Of a stretch of DNA of 64,000 nt, positions 9,916 through 20,653 are shown one piece after another. The stretch covers positions 7,130,001 through 7,194,000 of the forward strand of contig JAUCEF010000005.1 in NCBI GenBank assembly GCA_033558025.1, given 5' to 3'. The notes beneath the pieces are model-generated. The model saw only the letters and a list, made by a program, of their open reading frames with translations. It had not been told where the DNA came from and ran no database searches. Made by a program: the position numbers and the translations under genes. Source of the DNA: Phytophthora sp. 'mugwort' (Eukaryota; Oomycota; Peronosporomycetes; Peronosporales; Peronosporaceae). Every line of letters begins with the position of its first letter. Within the stretch, counting starts at the first letter, position 1.

Positions 9916-11933
9916 ATGGATATACTTGACCTAATGAACGACGATGGGGGCTCTGCTCAATGGGGGTTTGAGGACTCTGACGTAGACAATGAGGAGAATA
10001 GTGAAAACGAAGCAGCAACTGCAGAAGACGGGGGGGGGGGGGCGACAGAGGCCGACAGTGACGATGCGTCTGTGGCTGCAGAGACGATGCCACACGCTCA
10101 GCGGAAGCTAACGGGAAATATTTACGTGGATTGAATAATTCGAGAGAGCGGGCTTCATATTATTATTGTGACAGAGAAGTCAATCTAGCCTACAAGGAGC
10201 GCGGCGAACTAGTGTTCTCTCTCTTTTTCACCCGGGAATTCCGATACTTCTTGCACCGCTGGACGAACGCAATGCTCAAGGACAAGGGCAAAGCTGAGGC
10301 TACGTTGTTCGAGACCGATGCTTATATCGGCTTAGAAATTGCTATGAGTACCATTCCACTAACGGAGATCAAAGAGCTTTAGTCTCAAAAGCTTTTTCTA
10401 GGTCAGCCCGACTTCACAAAAACGATGGCCGAAATCGATTCGAGGTATCCGAGCTCCCTTCCAGGTGCATTCCCCAGGAAGCGTGCCTGTGTTGCTCCGA
10501 GAGCAGGACCCACTGTGAAACAGCAGGCGCTTGCTGGCCCAGGCGCAGCAGAAATTCGCTGCTATTGCTGTGCCTGTGGGTGCCGTAAGCTTGGACGAGA
10601 TCACTGTGCGCACAAAAGCTCGCTTCAGTGCGAAGACATTAATGTCATCGAAGTCAGACAAATAGGGCGTCCGATTTTACGGCGTAGTTAGATGGCAGAG
10701 TCTTATGCCTACTCGGTTTGAGGCAATGGGTCCGGAAATCGGACGCGCACTGTACCCCCGTGGAGCGCTACGTAGACGTGTTTTCGGCGTTGCACACGAC
10801 AATATTTAGGACTCTAGAGCGAGATGACATCCCTGCGAAGCGAAAAGATGTCTGCGCTCTATCCGAGACACAACTTGGCTAAGACACTGCTTGCATTTAC
10901 GGACGGTGAGATGAAGATGCTCGGTACAGTCAGAATATCGCTTCAGGGCAAATGGATTAGCCCCGCATTAAATGCAGCAAAGGCTCGAATGGATGCTGCT
11001 CTGCGCAGGTCGCGGGAATTAGTTGCAGTAATTGATGTGCCGACTGGATGGGAGAAACTTCAGGAAGCGCACGAACGTGCTCAGAAAAAATTTCCTCTGC
11101 ACCTTCAGACTGCTTATGCCCCATCGATGAAAATTGCTCACAATGTTGGATATGTCATATTCCGCGACAAACTCACTGCCGTATTCTAAACAAACGATCT
11201 TGCTGGTACCCCGTCGGAGCGCGTCCTTCAAGGAGATTTTTCAGAAGCTACTTGGCTGTTCAATGGTCTTGCACCGTTGCATCGCTGGACAGGTGATCAA
11301 GTCTTGCACCGACAGATTTTTCAGGTACCTGCGGTTGTGGGGGCCTATACCTGTTCATGAGTGGACAGAGTGGATCAGTTGCGAAGCACTAACCCGATCC
11401 AACGAAAAGAAAAGCATTTGTCGATGAGTATCCGTACCTGGACAATTGATTTGGCCCTTATCAACGCTTTCGTGCTCTTCAGAAAGGTGGCAGAACCTCG
11501 CGCATCGTGCGTCACGCTGCGCGAATTCAAGCGTCCTGTAGCAGAGAAATTGATAGCCGTCCAGCGCGCACGACTGGAGAAAAAAACGCCGGCGGCAACC
11601 TGCACCAACAGAACCACTGAACCAACTATTTGGAGCTGATGACAGCTTGCATGCTATCACGCATAACTCAAGGCTGAATTCAATGGGGAAACTCACGAGT
11701 TATTTATACTCGATGAGAGGCTTCTCGAAGAAAGCCTTATTTGGTTGCACAGGCTGTCCCACGTTCCATGCTTCACTGCATTTTACTATCGGGATGCACA
11801 TACATCGACCTCTCCCACTATCCGCTCAGCCCTGGACGCCGTGTGCGCTGCAGCGTCTGGAGATGCCGCAGCACAAACGCGGCTAAAGAAGAACAAGACG
11901 ATCACATCCCTCGATCAGTTAGAGCTACCATAG
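9916..11933 (+). pseudogene. PiggyBac-family transposase A, frameshifted
   Basis: The ATG at 9916 opens an acidic N-terminal region (MDILDLMNDDGGSAQWGF) typical of PiggyBac proteins. Later frames give SLFFTREFRYFLHRW, KLFLGQPDFTKTMA, then SLDEITVRTKARF at about 10584-10625 with the first catalytic Asp. LAKTLLAFTDGEMKMLGTV follows at about 10875. VDRVDQLRSTNP at about 11360 has the third Asp context, then MSIRTWTIDLALINAFVLF. A C-terminal cysteine/histidine-rich block (about 11697-11810) precedes an end at 11933. The second catalytic Asp block (a CDNFY-type motif in the family) is not intact at about 10850. At least six frame changes break the gene. A G12 run at about 10030 lies inside the acidic head. 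Confidence 0.8.
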
Positions 11934-12191
11934 GTGCATGATAAAAGAGAGAATACAATACGTGATGGTGGCATTCAGGTGGTCAATCTCCACACAGCGC
12001 GGCACGACGGCCTCCGTCGTCTTGGAAAGCGAGTCATGCTTCAGGTAAAAATAGAGCTGTGAAAGAGAGTGCTTGATGTGTCGCGGGGTGCGCCGCTTGT
12101 GCGTCGACGTCAGCACCTGGAGCCTGCTGCCGATGATCTCCTTGCTGTACTGCTGCCATTCGCAGGGCGCACCGCCGCAGTCGCTGCACAC
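11925..12191 (-). CDS. Small Cys-containing ORF at the 3' end of PiggyBac A
   Basis: An 88-residue minus-strand ORF beginning MCSDCGGAPCEWQQYSKEI overlaps the last bases of the PiggyBac remnant on the opposite strand. The CSDCGGxPCEW head followed by a basic helical region looks like a genuine small protein rather than a shadow. I do not recognise a named family with certainty. It may belong to the element or be an older host fragment. No function is assigned. Confidence 0.35.
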   Translation of the reverse strand: MCSDCGGAPCEWQQYSKEIIGSRLQVLTSTHKRRTPRHIKHSLSQLYFYLKHDSLSKTTEAVVPRCVEIDHLNATITYCILSFIMHLW

Positions 12192-12391
12192 TTTGGGGGG
12201 AGAGATCGTTCCGCGGCATGCGCTCTGTTTCGGAATTTCAAACTGAGGGCAGTACGGTCAGGTGCACCGGGACCGCTACGTGGCCACCAACGGTCACAGG
12301 ATAGGTCGATAAACATGCAATGCTTTCAGTCTTGTTGAAAACCTGTCGACCAGCTGTTTGCAGCGTAGGGCGCAACGCTTAAGGGGTTTAA

Positions 12392-13025
12392 TTCGCTCAT
12401 TCCGGAGACGTTGGCGGATCTGTAGCAGACAAAGTTATCGTTGCTTCAAGCTAGAGCGCGTACTTCGACCGTCGACTTTGTGATGGAGTCAGATCTGGCA
12501 GAGTCCTTACCGCAACAAGAGTTGACTTTGCTTACGCTGCCGCGTGTTCACAGACAAGGATGTTGGTCATTTGTCAAGCTGGTAGCACCGAGCGCCAAAC
12601 TCCCGCCGGGAAAACCAATGGACATCATCGGACGCAGCAGCGGCTTACCGTCTTGATTGCAAAGAACTCTTTTCATTCAAGTCAGGGATGAGTGCATACA
12701 TCCGTAGGCATATGCTCAAAAAGGAAATCAACCATGACGAAAATTACGCTGATGTGACTTGGACGGGAGGTCGACAGATCTGTAGATAGAGACAGCGCCT
12801 CTAAATGTCAATAAAATAACCTTGCTTGCATTATAATTGAGCGTCGAGCGGGACTTGAACGCAGCATACCGGCACTGCCCAAAATCCATCTAGTCAAAGT
12901 TGATACTTTGAAGTATCAGACTGCGATGACTGGATGTAGTCCGAATACAAAGGCAGTGTTCTCGCTGTATTTCTTGCCCGCCAAGTACACGCAGTAGAAA
13001 TTGCGCTGCTGCCCGCCATCGGGTA
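12392..13025. other. Unassigned spacer
   Basis: Contains a 71-codon plus ORF (12441-12656) with no recognisable domain, and nothing else I can support. Confidence 0.3.
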
Positions 13026-13801
13026 CTAGGAAAATCTCCGGGTTTCGCGTTCACCATCTTGCGGTAGTCGTACGCACACACGCACACATAAGTGGTTTCT
13101 GATGCCATACCCTAACTTGTGTTTCAAAGTCAATGAGCTCCATTTCCCTCCTCGCTCTCCGTACTGCAGATCGTTATAACGCAGCACCATAGAGACCAGC
13201 GTCTTCTCCACCTCGTCCACATCCGCCGCCAACCGTTTCCAATCCAGAACGCCTAAACTCGTCGGCCATGTACTTAACACGGGCCACCTCCAGAAGGTCC
13301 TGGATGCGCGCCATGAATAGCGCTTTGCGCGCGTTGTCGACGCCCTCATGAAACACGCGCGGCTGTTTGGCAATGAGACAGGGCTCGTCCGGCTGTTGAC
13401 GAACGGGCCCATCACTTCCACACCGATGTCGCTCAGAAGCTGGAACAGCCGCATTTTTCCACTCGCGAGAAGAATGACTTAGCGCCCTCGCCGTACTCGT
13501 TCGAGCACGTCGCGGACGCGATGTGGTTTAGCCACGAAACCACATTCAGTTCTCTGAGATAGTTCTTGTACGGGAACTTACGTAAAACAAAAAAAGCGTC
13601 AACGAGACTTTCGATGGGAACGAAAAACCGCTGATTTTTAACGTGAACGGGATTACGTCCAAGATACAGCATTAACCCTTCATTCACCGATGGGTATATC
13701 GAGCGTACATGCGAAAAAATCGCATGTATATCGAGTATAGATGCTTTCCGGCTTAATATTGAAAATGGCTCGGACATTTTGAACGCCCATACAAATACCA
13801 A
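13026..13801 (-). pseudogene. Unrecognised broken protein gene
   Basis: Three overlapping minus-strand frames together look like one coding region. The first block (13801-13433) contains SVNEGLMLYLGRNP and KNYLRELNVVSWLNHIASA. The second contains FHEGVDNARKALFMARIQD at about 13360-13300. The third contains LDWKRLAADVDEVEKTLVSM at about 13250-13185. The switch points are short and carry no splice sites, so this is most simply a frameshifted pseudogene. Weaker coding-like sequence continues towards 12890. No family recognised. Its position between two PiggyBac remnants suggests captured or relict sequence. Confidence 0.4.
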
Positions 13802-14263
13802 GATAAGCGACTGGATTTCAGGCAGTTGGTTTCCTTTTTTTTGTCTGCAGATACACGGGGAGAGGGTGTATTTTGGATGATGTATCCGAGATGTGTAGCG
13901 TGTGACCTTGTTTTATTCCTGGGAAGCAAATCATGTGCAGCGAGGAGATATTTGCGGACGGGACGGTGTTTACAGACTGCAAGCCCCGTCCCGCCCGATG
14001 ATTTGCAAACTTTCAGTCAATTGTATCTGTAAATTACAGCTGGCTAAAACTTTTGGCGGCGTTCGCCGCTGGCAGCCACCAATCATTCCAAAATTTGTCG
14101 CGGCGAGAGCAGAAGCGAAGAAGCGGGACATTGACAGGCGGCGAAGCCCCGCGTCGTATGCGCTCCGAGATGGCGAAGTATTGTACGTATGTATTAGTAT
14201 AAATGGTATTAGTATGCATGGTGTTATGTGCGGCTGTACTAACTAGGTTATTGTTGCGCAGAC
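13802..14263. other. Spacer before PiggyBac B
   Basis: No supported gene. Short plus ORFs only. Probably the 5' end of PiggyBac element B, but I find no clear terminus. Confidence 0.3.
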
Positions 14264-17200
14264 TTGGATGCCGCAGCCGCTAGGGCCGGTGCGCCTCAAC
14301 ATCAGCAACCGACTCGACCATCAACGGGAAAGTGTCAAGCGTACGAGCTGCGCAACCGTAAAGATGCGCAGCGAGTGCAGGAGGTGGCTGATGGTGTTGG
14401 TGAGGGAACGCCAAGTGCGAAGAAGGCGACGTCTGTCAAGAAGGCCGCGCCCGCCAAGAAGCCGACGAACGCCAAGAAGTCGACGCCCGCGGTGAAGCTG
14501 ACGACTGCCAAGAAACCGACGACCGCCAAGAAGCCGACGACTGCGGTGGAGCCGACGTCCACCAAGAAGCTGAAGCCGACGGCAAAACAGTAGCCGACGC
14601 CCGCAAAGAAGCCGAATACGATCAAGAACCTGACGACCGCCAAGAAGTCGAAGCTGACCGCTACGAAGCAGCCCGATCATCTCGTCGGTGTGGGAGATAG
14701 CGTAGGGCTTCTCATGGAGGCAGTAGGCCGTGTGGAAGACATGACGACGGCAACGGTGTCTCGGAGGAGGCTATCGCAGGTGCTGGCGACATGGAGAACA
14801 AAGATGGTACCAGGCCCGTCACTTCTTGTGCTAGCCGTGGGGATAGTGCCGCTGCACAAGTAACCTGGGATTTGTTTGGTTCCAGCGGCGAGGACAGCAG
14901 CGACTAAGTCGAAGACAAGCCACCGTTCAATCCACCGGCACCGCCCGCATGAATCTATTTGGCGTATTTAATGCCAGCGTGGCTGTGCGCGAGCTGGCTT
15001 CGATGCCCAATAATGCAGCGGTCGAAGTGGAAATAACGTGGATGATTGTGTAGATTATGACGTGAATATGGATGACGGCGAAACGTTGTGGATGCGCAAA
15101 ATGGTGACAACATCAGCATTGACATACTGAAGGCGTCGCTTACGTGGCCCTACCCTCTGATAATCGATTACGGCGATTCAACGGAGACGGAGTTTTCCCT
15201 CGACGACGGCGTCACAACGACGGCATTGGACGTGAGCGAGACGGAGAGCGGCGAAGTGTTTGCCAACATGGATAACGAGCTTTATGCACAAATCCAGGAC
15301 CGTGATGCTGTCCGGAACATGAAGCAGACGGGATGGAACTATGGTAAGGATAATTTTTGAAAGACGCTGCATTATTTATTGTACTACCCGATTTTGTTTT
15401 CTGCTTGTAGACGTTGAGGTCGATACGACATCAGCAAACGAATACCCTGGTTGTATAAGGGCCCCTCCGGCCAATCGCCTATCGTCTTAGAGAGAGCTGT
15501 GTCTCCTCTCTCAACATTTTTAATGCCTCCCACGTTGTGGGAGGACGTGGCCAAGGAAACTAACCGATATTATGGTTAAAGTATTGTAGTCCGAACTACG
15601 AAGGTGCAGACGGCGCTGAAGAAGCGCAACAAGGAGGACCCGGCGGAACCTTAGAGCGAAAGAAGGACATCCGCGGCCGCCTGAGGAACGTGCCGCGCGT
15701 GGAAGCGCAAGAACTAGTGGTTGTGCATGGATTGATGATGTCGTATGTTGAGCCTGTACTTTACAAGCAGCGTCTAGCATATCACTGGAGTAATACAAGC
15801 AAAGGTTGTGTGCTGCAGGGCACATTCGGTGCTTTTATGCCTCGCAACCGCTTCGATCAGATCATGTCGTCGTTGCACTTTAGCGGCAACATTTACGCGT
15901 GGGCGAAGAACGATCGGGTCTGGAAAAATCCCACCTGTTGTGGCATGTTTGCAGCGGACTTTTCGTAGGGGCTACGTGTGTCCCGGCATCATCAATTTCG
16001 ACGAAGCATGCTACCTTCGCGATCTCCATCGGGACACGGGTTTTCATGAAAGACAAGCCCCACAAGTTGGGCTCGAAGATGGTTCTGACTTACGACGCAA
16101 AAACCGCCTACTGCCTAAGGTAGCAGTTCTATATGTGTTTGTGTATAGATTATTTTTGCCGCGAGCTTCGGCTTTTTGTTTTGGATAAGTCCAGCATGTA
16201 TACTTGACATACGTGGAGCTATTGTTTTTCTCTGAAAACATGTATGCTGTGTAACATGCAGGCTTGATGTATACTGTGGCGTAAAGAAGCACCTGCGGCC
16301 GGGACCGCAGATTATTGACGCCAACTCGGGCCCCTCTGCCGTCCTACGCAATATGCGTCTGGTCATCCCAGGAGCCGACGGGAACACCACGTAGTTGCGA
16401 TTGATCGCTTCTACAGCAGCGTGCCCCTGTCGATAAAGCTGCTGGCACGAAGGGTCTACACCGTCGGCACGATCAGACCTCCCGCATTGACTACGCGGAC
16501 GGGGTCATTGACAAGCGCAAGACGAAACCCAAGGACGTCGAGAAGGGTGCGCTAATGCTGACTAAACACAAGACGGACAAGATCATTACAGATTTGTCCT
16601 GGATGGACAGCAAGCCGGTACATTTCCTTGCGACCGGCGCGTCAACCAAGATGGTGACAGTGGTATGCTTTTTTGTCTGCATTGTTGGGCTGTCTAAAGT
16701 GCCGTACCTGTGCTGCCCGCCTTAGATCGCCCGGTCTCGCACAGAGTAGTGCAATGAGTGCCTTGCCCGAAGCTGGTCGCGGACTACCAACGCTGAATGG
16801 GCGGCGTGGATGTCCACAACCAGCTGCGACTTCAAAGGTACTCGTTGCAGCTGTCCTTCGTGTACAAGAAGTATACACTGCGCTCTTCTTCAGGCTTGTG
16901 GACATGGCGCTTGTAAACGCGTACATAGTCCACAAGACCCATGCGCAGCAATGCGGAACGCCGCCGATGACGCGAGAGGAGTAGGAGTTCCTGACGGAGA
17001 TTCAGGCGCAGATGGTGCAGCTGACGGCCGCTGAGTTCCAGGAGTCCCCCAAGGTAAATTTTCTCTGCTATAGTAATATTACATTATGATTATATAACTA
17101 ACTACTGGGTTTTCCAGCGGGACGTGCTCCTCTTCCTGCCGGGCACGCCGTCGCTGGCGACGGCGGTACAATGTCGTCCTGTGCAGTATCAGTCTACAAG

Positions 17201-17290
17201 ACAGCGGCGGGCGAGAACAAGCGCTGCCAGCGGGTATGCAAGCTGTGCTGCCGGGTTCGGCTGCACATTGCACGAACCACTGGTAAGGCG
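14264..17290 (+). pseudogene. PiggyBac-family transposase B (PGBD4-like), with introns, decayed
   Basis: A second, distinct PiggyBac lineage. The lysine-rich head (14264-14593) is followed by acidic segments to about 15340. An intron-like break (GTAAGG at about 15344 to TTGTAG at about 15411) joins to DVEVDTTSANEYPG. The DDE core then follows: RFDQIMSSLHFSGN at about 15850, FDEA at about 15997-16010 (first Asp), VAIDRFYSSVPLSIKLL at about 16391 (second Asp), and GGVDVHNQLRLQRYS at about 16798 (third Asp), then VDMALVNAYIVHKTH. Two later breaks also have intron-like ends, at about 16120-16260 and 17052-17118. Frame changes between these blocks show decay, yet all three catalytic Asp contexts survive. 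The cut-and-paste transposase uses TTAA targets; I could not place the element ends. Confidence 0.8.
14400..14680 (+). repeat. Degenerate AKKPTT-type repeat array in the transposase head
   Basis: About 24-base units (consensus around GCCAAGAAGCCGACGACY) encode repeated AKKPTT-like heptads/octads. They form a basic tract ahead of the acidic linker of PiggyBac B. The array continues past the in-frame stop at about 14591. Confidence 0.7.
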
Positions 17291-17599
17291 CCGACGGGAG
17301 GCAAAAAAACTGAGTGATATTGCATCCCGTTCTCAGACGGAGACAAACGGTACGAAAATATTTATTGTGGTTATAAGTAAAAACAAAGGTGTGTGCACAT
17401 GTAGTTTCTACCTATGCCATATTGCTAGGGTGGGTGGACCTCACCCGAACAAGATCTGCTCAGGTCTACCACGAAGACTGGAATGATGGGAGGGATATCC
17501 CGCTCAAGTACCAGGAGACGCGTACGCAGATGCGCGCTCCGGGCGGGAAATGCAACCATAATCGCAAGGCAGACGACGGACAAACTACCACCAACACCT
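17291..17599. other. Spacer between PiggyBac B and the MULE
   Basis: No supported gene. Contains short proline/threonine-rich ORFs only. Confidence 0.3.
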
Positions 17600-19667
17600 A
17601 TAAATGACAAGCATATACAAACTGTACCACTGGCACCAAACAGAGAGCACCAACACCTTACTATGTACACTGACACCAAACGTCAGCACACCACCACCGC
17701 CACTTATTCCTCCAATTAAACGCCCAGCATCTAATATACACTCACTGCCGAACCTGAACAGCACTTCCCTAATCACCGTCTCAACCGTTCCGATCCATAC
17801 CACAACCACTCCTTTGGCCCCCTTTCGCCAACGGCTTCTCCCAGAAGGATGCTGACACGTTGCTCGACTCGCTGAAGCCAACCGAGATAAACAAGAGCGA
17901 GCTGGTGACATGCACGATTTCTGACGTAATGGAGCCGCACAACATGCGGTATCGGCTTCGGCGTTGCAACTGCCGAGCCAGCGCTGAAGAAGCGCCCTAC
18001 ATTAAGTGTCTGTGGAGAGTGAAGACGTTCCACTGCCAAATGCTCGACCTCGTCGACATGCTCGAAACGGACACGTACGTAACCAGCATTCGCCCGACGC
18101 CAAAACCTCGACTTAAGCCAACGATGAAGGCATACGTGCGAGAGATGACAGCGGAGGGTCTCAAGCCCGTCCGCATCCGGAACGGAATTCTGCGCAAGTT
18201 CAATCTTGCACCGCGAGATCTGCCTCCCCTCGCAACAATTCAGCGGTTTTGTCAGCACTACGCAAGCACTAAGTTGGGAAGCAACGACTACGTAGACAAT
18301 ACGAGGAAGCTAATTCGCGATGCAGCTTTCGACAGCTGGATGGATGAGCACGAAAGCTTTCCGTTTACACTGGAAACGGATTCCCACGGGAAACCTGTTG
18401 TTGGCGTCGGATCGGATCGCAAGCCTTTCATTGTTGGAGTCACGTCGCGTCGCCTCCTGATGCGGGCAAGCAGTGACGCTGGCGCGCTGATGCTGCACGT
18501 TGATGCTACGTCCAAGCTTAACCAGGTTGGTTACCCAGTGAGCGTAGTCGGTGTGTCGGACGTGCCCGTGCATTCCATCTCGTGGCGCTGTTCGTGCCTT
18601 TGCAGCGCCCTGAGGCGCACTATACCGAGAGTTTTTGCTGCATCCAGCCGAATACACCGCCAGGTTCTAGGCAACCGCAGGAGATTAAGCTGGTAATGGG
18701 TGACGCCAATGTCGCCCAGTTCAACGACATCCGCCAAGGAATTGAACAAGGCGCACAAGTCAAATATCTTATGTGCTTTTACCACGTAATCGCAAAGGTA
18801 TTCGAGAAGACACGTGGGCTACTGCCTTCGTACGCGAATACGGTGATGCCGGGTGTGTACGACATGCACTGTGCCTTGAGCGAGAACGCCTTCATGGAGA
18901 CCAATACACGTGTACTTGCGGTGTGGGCTGAGGTGCCGGAGCTCGCGGCCTTTCCACCTACTTTCAGACACAACGGCTTTTTGGGCGCTTCACGAACTGG
19001 CAAATATTTCACACTCCCCGCGGCTGGGCGACTACAACTTACCTGTCGAGCAGTATAACAGGACAATCAAACGTCAGTAGACGCTGCACAGCCGACTCAA
19101 GATGGGCGCTCTCCTGGGTCAGATTCTTTCATGCTGCACCGCTGAAAGTGTGAGTGGCAAAGCGTTTGCCATCGAGCTGGCAATCTCCACCTCCACCATG
19201 AGGCGCATCAAGGAGTTGTCTGCTGCGAAGATGCTTCACGAGTACTCGCCTAGCCGATACAGCATCGCGTTCATCCTGGGCGACGATGATGAAGAGAGCC
19301 TGCGGACGTGGTGCGAGTTAACTCGAAGACTTGCCCTCGTATTTTCGACCTTGAAGTTGGCCGGACTCACGAGGTACTGATGGTGACGGCACGACTTGGC
19401 GTTCACCTAGCTCGTAAGGAGGTGCAGGGAATGCCGAGTAGTGGTTGTCACGTCAACACTTCGATGAGGACGTGCGCATGTGTCTTCTTCCTGAAGTACG
19501 CTGTCTACGTTCACCTAGCCCATGCACTATCAGCCCGCGGACTTCTTTCCACCACGAAACGCGAGACGCTGGTTTATCGCGGACCAAACAAAGCACGCTG
19601 GCTCACGACCGAGGCGCAAGCGTCTGGAAAACCTGCGCAAAACGGGTACGCACTTAACCGCACCTAG
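17600..19667 (+). pseudogene. Mutator-like (MULE) transposase with damaged SWIM finger
   Basis: The first block (ORF from 17860) has an N-terminal Cys-rich part (RYRLRRCNC ... CLWRVKTFHC) and a helical region. The MULE core begins with LMLHVDATSKLNQVGYPV at about 18490 (first Asp). After a frame change at about 18575 come KLVMGDANVAQFNDI at about 18690 (second Asp) and VKYLMCFYHVIAKVF. Further frame changes lead to a C-terminal region with a SWIM-type finger, TCACVFFLKYAVYVHLAHA at about 19472. In it the CxC pair is present, but the Cys of the CxH half is Tyr. MULE proteins move DNA by cut and paste. The region upstream of 17860 reads coding-like from about 17790 (NGFSQKDADTLLDSL). No long terminal repeats were identified. 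Confidence 0.75.
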
Positions 19668-20428
19668 AATGTAGCGGAGTAGAACAAGTCAAATAACACA
19701 CATTACATTGACTCACGTCAGCTGCCTTTATAGTCCTATCATCAACGCCGGTGCCTTGCCTACCGCCACTGCCGAGACGAGCTGTTGAGAAGGGGGGGGG
19801 GGGGTGGTGGCGGCGTCTGGAGTGCCTTTTGTTTCATCAATGACAAGGTTGCTGAATCAAGCCAGGTGTTGCAGCTTTGGGGTGTTGCAAAATCAAGATC
19901 AGCGTTGCTAAATCAGAGGAGAATTGGCTGACAAGTCGGTCCCGTGACAAGCGGTCCGCCTTTCTCGTGTGTTGGTGCTAATGTCCCGCTTGGTGTTTGT
20001 GCTTCAGAGTTTGGGTATTTTTCGTATTTGTCAAGACGACGCATTCGAAGGCGACGAAGAAAAGGGGAGTGCGCACGAGTAGGAACAACGTAAGGTTGTG
20101 GCATGTAAGAAGATAATCCATTCGTTTCGATTTCTATTCCTTGTGTTATTACCGTTCCTTGAAGCGACTTCCTGATGTCATGCCGGCTCTAATGAAAGGC
20201 ACAGCAAATGTCTAATGAGTATACATGTTTCGAACTACTTACTTTCGATTTTTGGCAGAGCCAGAACCAAAGCCCCGACAGCACGGTACCAGCTGAAGGG
20301 GATCGGAAGTAGAGAGTACACGGAACTGGCTTTCGGCTGACTTACGGTTAGTATAGTCCGGACGAGAATGGAAGATCTAACGGCCCCCGGAAAAGGGCAG
20401 CCGCCGTGGCGAGGGCCGCGGTCTTTCT
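19668..20428. other. Spacer between MULE and LINE
   Basis: A G12 run occurs at about 19791. Around 19850-19920 there are three related short phrases (TTGCTGAATCA, TTGCAAAATCA, TTGCTAAATCA), a weak local repeat. No gene. Confidence 0.35.
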
Positions 20429-20600
20429 GGGCGACATTCGTATCGATCTCCGACACCTTGTTCACCTTCCCCGTCACCGGCGTATTCGTACTCGCCCACA
20501 CCCGGGTTGTGTACACCCGGGTTGTGTGTGGGCGAGTATGAATACGGCGGTGACGGGAAAGGTGAATAAGGTGTCGGAGATTCACACGAAGGGCGCCTAG
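20429..20600. repeat. 170-bp imperfect palindrome at the LINE 5' end
   Basis: Arms of about 70 bases (20429-20500 and 20527-20600) pair with only scattered mismatches. For example, CTCCGACACCTTGTTCACC on the left matches the reverse complement of GGTGAATAAGGTGTCGGAG on the right. The centre is a tandem duplication of ACACCCGGGTTGTGT. Both strands therefore encode similar peptides, which explains mirrored short ORFs. It sits 50 bases before the first LINE ORF and may be a promoter or junction structure. Confidence 0.8.
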
Positions 20601-20653
20601 CAAGAGCAGACTTCAGTCAAGACTCGATTGCGGCAGAAACGCAGACATCTCAA

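Larger units (their letters stand above)
9684..12391 (+). mobile_element. PiggyBac-type element A (probable limits)
   Basis: The decayed transposase lies between two TTAA tetranucleotides, the canonical PiggyBac target. TTAA at 9684-9687 is followed by CTCCCG, and TTAA at 12388-12391 is preceded by GGGGT, giving opposed pyrimidine-rich ends. Two copies of a motif resembling TCCGYAGCGGACCC near 9716 and 9812 look like subterminal repeats. The limits are tentative because the end match is short. Confidence 0.5.

Noticed and set aside
12441..12656. 71-codon plus ORF after PiggyBac A
   Set aside because: No family, no neighbours supporting it, and atypical composition for a host gene.
14321..14680. 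Minus-strand Arg/Leu/Gly repeat ORFs
   Set aside because: Mirror reading of the AKKPTT repeat array.
20235..20603. Minus-strand 122-codon ORF
   Set aside because: Its N-terminal half is the palindrome read backwards. No domain.
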